Below are positions 17,201 to 24,691 of a stretch of DNA of 64,000 bases, one piece after another. This DNA comes from JBBRBB01 sp038206235 (GTDB lineage Bacteria; Bacteroidota; Bacteroidia; Chitinophagales; Chitinophagaceae): assembly GCA_038206235.1 (NCBI GenBank), contig JBBRBB010000015.1, positions 38,792-102,791 of the forward strand, given 5' to 3'. A program made the position numbers and the translations under genes. Under the pieces are notes generated by a model. The model worked only from the letters and a program-made list of their open reading frames with translations. It made no database searches and was not told the DNA's origin. Positions within the stretch are counted from its first letter, which is position 1; every line of letters begins with the position of its first letter.

Positions 17201-17980
17201 TTAATATCCTATTTCTCTTTTTGCAGCAATATAATCTTTATAGCATTGCTGAATGTAATATCCAAGCTCAATATCATTCAGCGTAAGCAGTGCATTGTAT
17301 TTTGGCCGGCATATCATCATGAATGTATCCAGTTCAGGGGCTTCTAATTGGGTAAGCTGCCGCACAAATAATTTGGTAAACCTGTGATTAATATATTTAT
17401 CCTGCTCCTGCTGCAGCAACCTTTCCTGCAGGCTTGCTAATTGCCTGTTGCGTTTAAAACGAAACATGTTGATGAGTTCATCAAGATCAATTCCTACAGT
17501 TACACTACCGGGAATATATGATGATGGGGAGGAAGAGCTTAATTTTAAACCTGGCTTTTTATAATTAAAATATTTGGCGTAATCTTTCCGGTTTTGAATT
17601 GAATCGAGGCGATAATCTTTATTGTAAACTTTTATTTCGGGCAGCCATGCCACATCTACATACAGCGCTACTTCAAAGTTTAAAAGATTAGTGATAGTAT
17701 CAACAGGATATTTCATGGTTTGCTTTGAAAAATAGCTAAACCATACGGAATCATTTGTCTGCACCATGATTAAATATTTTCCCGCAGAATCTGTAATAGT
17801 ATGTTTACCTGCACTGGTATAAACCGTTACAGCATCCAGCGGCTTTTTGCTGAAATAATCATAGACAGTTCCGTTTAAGCTGAAAGAAGATTGAGAATGA
17901 GAGAGTACAGGCAAACAAAAAATAACATAAGCACAAAGTAGAAATGATAAGAAATTTATTTTTTGTAATCGAAGCGTCAA
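17201..17980 (-). CDS. Carboxypeptidase-regulatory-like domain protein
   Basis: A 259-aa secreted or periplasmic protein. Signal peptide residues about 8-30 (FLSFLLCAYVIFCLPVLSHSQ). Residues 33-110 form a CarboxypepD_reg-like beta sandwich (FSLNGTVYDYFSKKPLDAVTV, TDSAGKYLIMV, VWFSYFSKQ). The C-terminal half is helical and charged (RNRQLASLQERLLQQEQDKY, FVRQLTQLEAPELDTFMMIC). This architecture is widespread in Bacteroidota and has no fixed function; it may bind a partner at the outer membrane. Confidence 0.75.
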   Translation of the reverse strand: MTLRLQKINFLSFLLCAYVIFCLPVLSHSQSSFSLNGTVYDYFSKKPLDAVTVYTSAGKHTITDSAGKYLIMVQTNDSVWFSYFSKQTMKYPVDTITNLLNFEVALYVDVAWLPEIKVYNKDYRLDSIQNRKDYAKYFNYKKPGLKLSSSSPSSYIPGSVTVGIDLDELINMFRFKRNRQLASLQERLLQQEQDKYINHRFTKLFVRQLTQLEAPELDTFMMICRPKYNALLTLNDIELGYYIQQCYKDYIAAKREIGY

Positions 17981-18114
17981 GATGATAAACTATATTAAGG
18001 CTTCAAGATAAACATCAATGATGTTTGTATTGCTGAAAGTGAATTAATTTAACGTGAGGTTTAGATGTTTTGATAAATAATAGAATTCTATAAGAAATCT
18101 ATGTTTGCGTTTGA

Positions 18115-19674
18115 TTATAAAAGTAACTGCAACGTATTTTTTATTCGATGAATTGTTTCATTTTTTCCAATCAATGCAGCTATATCAAAAACACCGGGAC
18201 CAAATTTTCCTCCTACCAGCATCATGCGAAACGGCAGCAACAATTCTCCTGCTTTAATTTGATGCGCAGCCGCCATTTCCTTAAAAGTTTTTTCCAAATC
18301 ATCATGTTGCCATAACGGCATCAACTGATAAGCACGAATAAGCTCCGTAAAGAACAATTGTTTTACCTCATTCCATTTTGGTTTTATGGCAGCAACATCA
18401 ATGGTTTCAGCTATTTTAAAAAAGAAAGAAGCCTGCTGCACAAAATCGGTAAGCAAAGTACACCGGTCTTTTACAAGCTCGATAACTTTATTCAGTTTGC
18501 CATCATCATCATTCACATATGTTCCATTACTTTCGAGAATCTCTTTAACGAGAAACGAGAAACCCCGTCCGACCGGGTCATCCGGGCGGGGAGAAACGGG
18601 CAACTTCCTTATCCACTCATGATTGAACCATTTTGCTTTTTCATAATCAAACTTCGCTCCTCCTTTATGCACACGCTCCATAGAAAATTTTTGTATCAAT
18701 TCATTCAATGAAAAAATTTCCTGGTCTGTTCCATCATTCCATCCAAGCATCGCCAGCATGTTTATGAATGCCTCTGGCAAAAATCCTTTTTCACGAAAAC
18801 CATGAACAAGTTCGTTTGTGCGTGGGTCAGTCCAGTTCATAGCAAATACAGGAAATCCAAGCCTGTCGCCATCACGCTTACTTAATTTGCCGTGACCATC
18901 AGGCTTTAATATTAAGGGAAGATGCGCCCACTGAGGCATATCATCAATCCATCCGAAATATTTCCATAACAAAATATGTACAGGTGCACTTGGCAGCCAT
19001 TCCTCGCCGCGAAAAGCATGCGTTATCTTCATTAAATAATCATCAATAACAACTGCTAAATGATAGGTAGGCATTCCGTCTGCTTTCAATAATACCTTAT
19101 CGTCACACTGCGATGAATGAAAAGTTACTTCACCGCGAATCATATCAGTAAATTTTATTTCTTCATCCAACGGCATTTTTATACGGATCACATGCGGTGT
19201 ATTTTCATCAAGCAATTTTTTAACCTCATCCTCTTTCAGCGTTAAAGAGTTTCGCATCCATACTCTTAGCTCATAATTATATTGCGGAGCAGCATTTTTT
19301 TCTGTCTTAAACTTTATCCGCATTTCATTCAACTCATCTGTGGTGTCAAATGCATAATATGCGTAGCCATCTTTCACTATTTGTTCGGCATATTGCCGGT
19401 AAATTTTCTTCCTTTCACTTTGCCTGTAAGGTGCATACTCGCCGCCATGTACCGGGCTTTCATCGGGCTGCAAACCGCACCAGTTAAGGGTTTCATAAAT
19501 ATATTCTTCAGCGCCCTCAACATATCTTGATTGGTCTGTATCTTCTATACGAACAATAAAATCGCCGCCGTGCTGTTTTGCAAAAAGATAATTAAACAAC
19601 ACAGTTCTTACACCCCCAATATGCAGGCCGCCTGTTGGTGATGGCGCAAAACGTACCCGTACTTTTTTAGTCAT
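18115..19674 (-). CDS. gltX: Glutamyl-tRNA synthetase
   Basis: A 519-aa class I aminoacyl-tRNA synthetase charging tRNA-Glu. It has RFAPSPTGGLHIGGVRT (HIGH-type motif, residues about 10-25), FIVRIEDTDQSRY and the KMSKS-type loop KLSKRDGDRLGFPVF. Length suits the bacterial enzyme (about 470-510 aa) with a small excess. That excess is at residues about 358-376: after KLPVS the sequence reads PRPDDPVGRGFSFL before VKEILESNG, encoded by a GC-rich repeat element (18548-18602). It falls in the helical anticodon-binding half, so it is probably tolerated. The gene is essential, so the in-frame insertion is presumably functional. Confidence 0.95.
   Translation of the reverse strand: MTKKVRVRFAPSPTGGLHIGGVRTVLFNYLFAKQHGGDFIVRIEDTDQSRYVEGAEEYIYETLNWCGLQPDESPVHGGEYAPYRQSERKKIYRQYAEQIVKDGYAYYAFDTTDELNEMRIKFKTEKNAAPQYNYELRVWMRNSLTLKEDEVKKLLDENTPHVIRIKMPLDEEIKFTDMIRGEVTFHSSQCDDKVLLKADGMPTYHLAVVIDDYLMKITHAFRGEEWLPSAPVHILLWKYFGWIDDMPQWAHLPLILKPDGHGKLSKRDGDRLGFPVFAMNWTDPRTNELVHGFREKGFLPEAFINMLAMLGWNDGTDQEIFSLNELIQKFSMERVHKGGAKFDYEKAKWFNHEWIRKLPVSPRPDDPVGRGFSFLVKEILESNGTYVNDDDGKLNKVIELVKDRCTLLTDFVQQASFFFKIAETIDVAAIKPKWNEVKQLFFTELIRAYQLMPLWQHDDLEKTFKEMAAAHQIKAGELLLPFRMMLVGGKFGPGVFDIAALIGKNETIHRIKNTLQLLL
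18548..18602. repeat. In-frame repeat element inside gltX
   Basis: Plus strand: ACGAGAAACGAGAAACCCC, a GC-rich core with CCGGG twice, then GGAGAAACGGG. The same arrangement (ACGAGAAACCCC, a CCGG-bearing core, CGAGAAACGA) occurs on the minus strand of the intergenic repeat at 54798-54876. It encodes the extra residues PRPDDPVGRGFSFL of GltX. Confidence 0.6.
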
Positions 19675-19773
19675 AAGATGTAAAAATAAATTATTGTTTG
19701 ATTTTAATTGCGAAGCGAAGTATTGAAGTGCATAGTATAGAAAGTAAAATTAATCGCCTGTGATGAATGCGGG

Positions 19774-20460
19774 TTATTGATTGTTTGGTGAAGTTTCTAT
19801 AACTGTATTTAGCATGTTTCTTTGGGCAAGATATTTTTTATACTCATCACCGAACTCGATTCTTTTGCTGATAGTTTCATTATAATTACCACTTAACCCT
19901 ATTATCAATTCTGTTATTTCTCTTACAGCATGATGCCCTCCTTCACTGCCCGTAATATAATCACACGCACGGTTTGCGATAATGTAATCCTGAAACAAAG
20001 GACTTGCATTTCTTCTTACACAGAAGGATAGATTGCACAAGCTGCTTGCAGAAACATCGAGTATATCATCAAACACAAAGGCCATTTCACTAAATAAAAT
20101 GGCATACTTTTCAGAAAAAAGTTGCAACACTTTTTTCTTATTTGAAGAGTTTATATAAACAGCATCGAAATGTTCCCGGTTTGCAAAATCAATTGCCGTA
20201 TTATTATTTTCTCCGCTAATAATTGCAACACCGGGTATTTCTTTTTTGATGCGCCAATGATTAAACCGAAGCATGTTTATTCCCATAGAATCTGCTTCGG
20301 AAAAAGTGCTTCCTTTTTCAGCGCTCTTCATTCCGTTGTTAAACACACCATCCCAATCAAAAATAAATGCTTTAATACTTTGTAGCTTTTGTGCAATTTC
20401 TTCGGCGGGAATTAGAAACACACCTCCTATATCTTCAAATTTATTACGCAAATCTCTCAT
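19774..20460 (-). CDS. KdsC-like HAD phosphatase (KDO-8-phosphate phosphatase type)
   Basis: A 228-aa C0-type HAD phosphatase. Motif I is FIFDWDGVFNNGMK (residues about 30-43) and motif II is VAIISGENN. Motif IV is FVFDDILDVS, where KdsC proteins usually show GDD. It would hydrolyse KDO-8-phosphate to KDO in LPS core synthesis, by family and by context. Its ATG overlaps the stop of the transaldolase-CBS gene by one base (TGATG), a sign of translational coupling. A different keto-acid sugar phosphate is possible. Confidence 0.75.
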   Translation of the reverse strand: MRDLRNKFEDIGGVFLIPAEEIAQKLQSIKAFIFDWDGVFNNGMKSAEKGSTFSEADSMGINMLRFNHWRIKKEIPGVAIISGENNNTAIDFANREHFDAVYINSSNKKKVLQLFSEKYAILFSEMAFVFDDILDVSASSLCNLSFCVRRNASPLFQDYIIANRACDYITGSEGGHHAVREITELIIGLSGNYNETISKRIEFGDEYKKYLAQRNMLNTVIETSPNNQ

Positions 20461-21467
20461 CAGATAATATCTTGAATATCTAATAAGCCCAATATTTTAT
20501 CGCCGTCTTTTACAAGCAGTGTATCTACATGCGTTTCTTTAAATTTATTTTGTGCATCAAGTAAAGATGCGTCGGCGGAAATAAAATGGGGTTCATGAGG
20601 CTCCAGTTCAGAAAGTTTTTTATCTACCACATTTTCTCTTTTAGCTTCTAACATTCTGCGCAAATCCCCGTCAGTAAATACTCTGTGAATAGAATGATTA
20701 CCATTTAAAACTATAACTGCACCCACTTTTGATTTTGACATTTCAAGCAAGGCCTCTAATATTGTTGCTGAGGAATTGAGCTGAATATTTTCTTTTCGTG
20801 TAATGTCTCCTACCGTTGTAGTAAGCAAACGTGTATGCCGCACAAACTCTTCTGTACCTAAAGAAGTAAAATAATTTTCAGTCAATGATTTCATCACCTT
20901 CCACGGCATGGTGCATGTGTGTGCGCCAATGTGCAAAGCATTTCTCACGTGCTCAACATGCCGTACAGATGAAAACATAACCTTTGACGGATAGTGAAAT
21001 TTTTCAGCAACTTCAACGCAATCTTTTACCAGTCCCAACGCATCTTGTCCCTGGTCCTGTAATCTGCCAACTAACGGACACACATAAGTAGCGCCGGCAC
21101 AAAATCCCATATATGCTTGTTGCAGTGTATAGATGAGGTGAAGATTTACCATCAGCCCTTTATCAATTAATTTTTTGCAGGCTCTTGTTCCTTCGAGTGA
21201 AACCGGAATTTTAAAAACCGTTTTGGCGGCGTCTAAACCCAAACCAATAAGCCTTTGCGCTTCATCAATAATTTCGCCGGCATTATTGCCAAGCGCTTCC
21301 ACCTGCAGAATGTTTACAATTTTTGAAATTTCGAGAATGGCATTGTCAATATTTTGTACTCCATCCCTGAACATAAAGGTAGGTGTAGTTGTAAGACCTG
21401 TGAGATAGCCCAAATTCTGCGCTTCTCTTATTTCATCAAGCTTTACTGAATCAAGATATAACTCCAT
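20460..21467 (-). CDS. Transaldolase/fructose-6-phosphate aldolase domain fused to KdsD-type CBS pair
   Basis: A 335-aa two-domain protein. Residues 1-215 are a transaldolase/FSA-like TIM barrel: TTTPT (26-30), catalytic Schiff-base Lys86 in VFKIPVSLEG, NLHLIYTLQQA (108-118) and AGATYVCPLVGRLQDQG. The position that is Tyr in E. coli FSA and Phe in transaldolases (PYVNR versus PFVGR) is Leu132 here. Residues about 220-335 are two CBS motifs including VFTDGDLRRML, the signature found in arabinose-5-phosphate isomerases KdsD/KpsF. The gene lies between kdsA (17-bp overlap with the kdsA end) and the kdsC-like gene (1-nt overlap). By position it may supply or regulate arabinose-5-phosphate for KDO synthesis; this is inference. 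It lacks the SIS isomerase domain. Confidence 0.8.
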   Translation of the reverse strand: MELYLDSVKLDEIREAQNLGYLTGLTTTPTFMFRDGVQNIDNAILEISKIVNILQVEALGNNAGEIIDEAQRLIGLGLDAAKTVFKIPVSLEGTRACKKLIDKGLMVNLHLIYTLQQAYMGFCAGATYVCPLVGRLQDQGQDALGLVKDCVEVAEKFHYPSKVMFSSVRHVEHVRNALHIGAHTCTMPWKVMKSLTENYFTSLGTEEFVRHTRLLTTTVGDITRKENIQLNSSATILEALLEMSKSKVGAVIVLNGNHSIHRVFTDGDLRRMLEAKRENVVDKKLSELEPHEPHFISADASLLDAQNKFKETHVDTLLVKDGDKILGLLDIQDII

Positions 21468-22278
21468 GTAGTCTGTATTTTTTTTCTACTTGATGTAATT
21501 CAAGTAATGGTTTTAAAAATTCTTCTAATGAATCCAGCTTAAGCTGGCTGGCAGCATCGCACAATGCTTCCCGTGGATTGGGATGCGCTTCAATAAATAT
21601 TCCATCTACGCCTGCAGCCACTGCTGCTCTTGCCAATGTTGAAAGATATTGTCGCAGACCGCCGGATGGGTCTGCACTTGGTATTCCATATTTTCTAATT
21701 GAATGCGTAATATCAAAAATAATTGGATAACCAAGCTGAGCTAAATCAAAAAAGCTTCTGGGGTCTACAACCAAATCATTATAACCAAAAGTATAACCTC
21801 TTTCTGTGAGCAAGATATTTGTATTGCCGCATGATTCAACTTTTTTAACCGGCTTGGCCATATTTGCGGGTGATATAAATTGACCGTGTTTCAAATTAAT
21901 AATTCTTTCTGTATTCGCAGCTTCAACTACTAATGTAGTTTGCATGCAGAGATAGGCAGGAATTTGAATAATATCAAGCACCTCTGCCGCTGCTTTTACT
22001 TGTTCGGGATAGTGAACATCTGAAAGAACAGGAAGGTCGAAATCGTTTTTAATTCTCTCAAGAATACGCAAGCCTTCATCCAATCCAGGGCCCATATAAT
22101 AATCAACCGAGCTCCGGTTATCTTTCATAAAAGAAGACTTATATATTAATGGTAATCCAAGATTTTCTGAAATTTGTTTCAATCTTTCGGCTGTTCGCAG
22201 CATTAAGCTTTCCTCTTCAATTACACAAGGCCCGGAGATTAAGAAAAGCTGTTCCCAATCAATAAGAGTATTGTTCAT
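21451..22278 (-). CDS. kdsA: 3-deoxy-8-phosphooctulonate synthase (KDO-8-P synthase)
   Basis: A 275-aa enzyme condensing phosphoenolpyruvate with arabinose-5-phosphate in LPS KDO synthesis. It has LFLISGPCVIEEESL, KSSFMKDNRSSV, LPVLSDVH, QIPAYLCMQT, FDITHSIRKYG and GIFIEAHPNP. The Cys in SGPCVIE marks the metal-dependent class (Asn there in E. coli KdsA). I chose the Met at 22278, since the 22 residues before it are not conserved-looking and 275 aa fits the family; an ATG at 22344 is also in frame. First gene of the kdsA - transaldolase/CBS - kdsC-like operon. Confidence 0.93.
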   Translation of the reverse strand: MNNTLIDWEQLFLISGPCVIEEESLMLRTAERLKQISENLGLPLIYKSSFMKDNRSSVDYYMGPGLDEGLRILERIKNDFDLPVLSDVHYPEQVKAAAEVLDIIQIPAYLCMQTTLVVEAANTERIINLKHGQFISPANMAKPVKKVESCGNTNILLTERGYTFGYNDLVVDPRSFFDLAQLGYPIIFDITHSIRKYGIPSADPSGGLRQYLSTLARAAVAAGVDGIFIEAHPNPREALCDAASQLKLDSLEEFLKPLLELHQVEKKYRLHGVIS

Positions 22279-22447
22279 AAATACTTTTATAATTATTACA
22301 GGCGCAAATGTACGCAGCTTTTTTTCAAAGAGATTTTCTTTCAAATTTCAATAACAAAAAGGGAGTCTTCATTAAATATTGAATTTAATTAGCTGTTCAT
22401 GCAACTATAAGACATAAAGAGCTAAAGGGTTTTCTTATTTTTGAGCC

Positions 22448-23119
22448 ATGCTGTATCTTGTTAAAACTCCCTGGTGGTTAAAAAAATTGTATGCTTCATT
22501 AGTTTGGAATATGCCGGCTGATGAAAAAAAAATCTATCTCACTTTTGATGATGGACCTCATGCCACTGTAACTCCATTTATATTAGAGCAACTGAAAAAA
22601 TATAATGCTAAGGCAACTTTTTTTTGTATTGGCAAAAATGTAGTGGAGCATCCTGAAATTTATAGAAGAATAATTGATGAGGGCCATAAGCCCGGCAATC
22701 ATACATACAATCATGTGAATGGATGGAAAACGAGTGATAAAAAATATATCAGCAATGTGTTTGAAGCTGCACGGTATATTGACTCTGATTTATTTCGTCC
22801 GCCTTATGGTCGTATAACAAAATTCCAGGCTAAGGTGTTGCAGGGGGAAACTGGCAATCGGCAATTGGCAATCGGCAATCGGCAATCAGCAATCAGCAAT
22901 CGGCAATTTAAAATCATCATGTGGGATGTATTAAGCGGAGATTTTGATAAGAAAATTTCTCCCGAACAATGTTTTCAAAATGTGATACTGAATACCAAAC
23001 CAGGTTCTATTGTCGTTTTTCATGATAGCACTAAGGCATGGGAGCGTATAAAAGTTGCATTACCAAAAGTGCTGGATTATTTTAGCAAACAAGGTTACGG
23101 CTTTGATATGATTAAATAA
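22448..23119 (+). CDS. Polysaccharide deacetylase (NodB family) with heptanucleotide-repeat insertion
   Basis: A 223-aa NodB-homology hydrolase. The catalytic motif LTFDDGPHATVTP (residues about 31-43) carries the Asp-Asp pair, HTYNHVNGWK gives the metal-binding H-x(3)-H, and then come FRPPYGRI and MWDVLSGDFD. It would remove N- or O-acetyl groups from cell-wall or surface polysaccharide. Between FRPPYGRITKFQAKVLQ and FKIIMWD the normal short linker is replaced by NRQLAIGNRQSAISNRQ (residues about 136-154), encoded by eight 7-bp units. The unit length is not a multiple of three, so a change in unit number would shift the frame of the C-terminal catalytic part. Divergent from kdsA. Confidence 0.88.
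   Translation: MLYLVKTPWWLKKLYASLVWNMPADEKKIYLTFDDGPHATVTPFILEQLKKYNAKATFFCIGKNVVEHPEIYRRIIDEGHKPGNHTYNHVNGWKTSDKKYISNVFEAARYIDSDLFRPPYGRITKFQAKVLQGETGNRQLAIGNRQSAISNRQFKIIMWDVLSGDFDKKISPEQCFQNVILNTKPGSIVVFHDSTKAWERIKVALPKVLDYFSKQGYGFDMIK
22853..22908 (+). repeat. Heptanucleotide tandem repeat (GGCAATC)8 inside CDS
   Basis: Eight consecutive 7-mers: GGCAATC (four exact), GGCAATT (two) and AGCAATC (two), total 56 bp, in frame in the deacetylase gene. Confidence 0.95.
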
Positions 23120-23219
23120 AACCATTATCCAACACATTGCATTAAAGTAATAAAGAGCGCTGTGCAATTTAGGTTTGATTAATCTTTTTATACATTTCAG
23201 TCTTTAAAAAAATTAACTT

Positions 23220-24198
23220 ATGAAATTCTTACCTTTTTTAATTTGCTTATCAGCAGTTACTCATCTTGCTGCACAAACCATTCAAACAAAACATTTGAAT
23301 TATCAAAACCGCAATCGTGAATACGTTGTGTTTTTACCAACAGGATTTTCATCAAATCAAAAGCTTGCGGTTTATATTGCTTTGCATGGCAACAGTGGTA
23401 CAGATAAAGGAATGATGGATTACACAAGCTTGAACAACATTGCAGATACTGCAAAATTTATTGCAGTTTATCCTCAGGGTATTTCTAATAGCTGGGCAGA
23501 TGGGACGCGGCACTACGGATGCAGATAAAATGGGTATTGACGATGTTAGATTCATTTCAAAAATGATAAATGCTGTAATTACTGATTATAATGCAGATGC
23601 AGTCCGTGTGTATGTTGCCGGAATATCAAACGGTGGTTTTATGGTGCAGCGGCTTATGTGCCAGCTTACAGATAAGATTGCAGCAGGCGCAAGTGTTGCA
23701 GCAGAAATAATGGACAGTGTGCATTTACCTTGCAATATAAAATGTGCAAAGCCAATGATATTAATTCACGGTACAAAAGATAATCATGTGCCTTATAACG
23801 GCGGAGCTATTAAAGGCCAAAATGGCGGCAATGGAAAAGATGGTTATAGCTTTTCAGCAGATTCATCTTTTCATTTATGGGCACAGCGTGATGGATGCAA
23901 AGGCAATTACACAACTGAAAATTTACCCAATAAAGTAAAGAAAGATAATTGCACGGTTGTAAAGAAAACCTACACTAATTGTAAAGGAGAAAACAATGTT
24001 ATTCTCTATAAAATTGTAAATGGCGGTCATACATGGCCGGGCGCAAACTCAACTATCGTTACACAATTGTTGCTGGGAAACACGAATGAGGATATGAATG
24101 CAGGAGCTGAAACCTGGAATTTTTTTAAAACAAGAACATTGCAAACTTGTAATGCTCCAAGTAAATTGAATGCAGGTATAAGCTCACAAGAACAATAA
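23220..24198 (+). pseudogene. PHB depolymerase-like secreted esterase, one-base frameshift
   Basis: Two overlapping frames form one family member. The first has a signal peptide (MKFLPFLICLSAVTHLAAQ), YVVFLPTGFS and LHGNSGTDKGM. The second has VAGISNGGFMVQRLMCQ (nucleophile Ser), ILIHGTKDNHVPYNGG and GGHTWPGA. Removing one A at about 23505 restores GISNSWADGRGTTDADKMGI, the usual DGRGT motif, so the break is a single-base insertion in tgggacgcggc. The intact product would be about 325 aa and belong to the LpqC/PHB depolymerase (esterase family 1) group. It may be a real recent mutation or a sequencing error. Confidence 0.85.
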
Positions 24199-24347
24199 AA
24201 TATTCTTCATAAATCAGCAGGCAGTAGTACCAAACAAAATTACAAAATCAAAATATGCTTTTAGTTGTGTTACTTTTCTTGATAAAATGCTTTTATTAAG
24301 GGGTTTAGCAGTAGTCTTGAAGCTTTTGGTTATGTGAACAGTTACTA

Positions 24348-24560
24348 TCACTTAAGAAAATCTTTGAGGGTTTGCAATTTTCTTCCGTTCTTTTTTGCCT
24401 GCTTTATTTCAGCGAGTTCTTCACGAATATCATTAAAAACTGCCAGCTTGTTTTGTAGCTTCTCGTAATTCGCATTCAAATCTTCCCACACTTTTACAGG
24501 TACAAGTACGGAAGTTTTCTGTCCCTTCTCATCAGTAATGTATTTTAAAGCATTTGGCAT
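24348..24560 (-). CDS. Antitoxin-like small protein, no partner toxin seen
   Basis: A 70-aa protein from the Met at 24560 (an ATG at 24578 would add six residues, MQKEDN). It begins MPNALKYITDEKGQKTSVLV, followed by VWEDLNANYEKLQNKLAVF and an Ala/Glu/Lys-rich helix. It resembles the DNA-binding half of Phd/YefM or RelB-like antitoxins found in Bacteroidota. No toxin ORF follows within 150 bp on this strand. It could be an orphan antitoxin or a small DNA-binding regulator. Confidence 0.6.
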   Translation of the reverse strand: MPNALKYITDEKGQKTSVLVPVKVWEDLNANYEKLQNKLAVFNDIREELAEIKQAKKNGRKLQTLKDFLK

Positions 24561-24614
24561 ATTATCTTCTTTCTGCAAATTTAATGAATAGTCTTTAACC
24601 GCGTCTCCCCTCTC

Positions 24615-24630
24615 TCCCGATAAATCGGGA
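24615..24630. repeat. Palindrome with CCCGAT...ATCGGG core
   Basis: TCCCGATAAATCGGGA flanked by GC-rich ctcccc and gcggggcagggtgagg. Similar cores occur at about 28243-28258 (CCCGATTAATCGGG) and 61395-61412 (TCCCGATAGCTATCGGGA). The flank cggggcagg resembles the element inside hutU. It is a dispersed REP-like element in front of the 1153-aa gene. Confidence 0.6.
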
Positions 24631-24691
24631 TGGAGCGGGGCAGGGTGAGGTACAATAATTTTCTTATTATCTTGTTAAGTAAAGCGAACAC

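Noticed and set aside
17057..17347. 96-aa plus-strand ORF
   Set aside because: It lies in the duplicated upstream region and overlaps the real minus-strand gene at 17201.
20460..22278. Call of kdsD for the middle gene of the kds operon
   Set aside because: The CBS half fits, but the catalytic half is a transaldolase-like barrel, not a SIS isomerase domain.
23220..24198. Programmed frameshift in the PHB depolymerase-like gene
   Set aside because: No slippery heptamer or downstream structure at 23505; the extra A sits in a non-repetitive tgggacgcgg tract.
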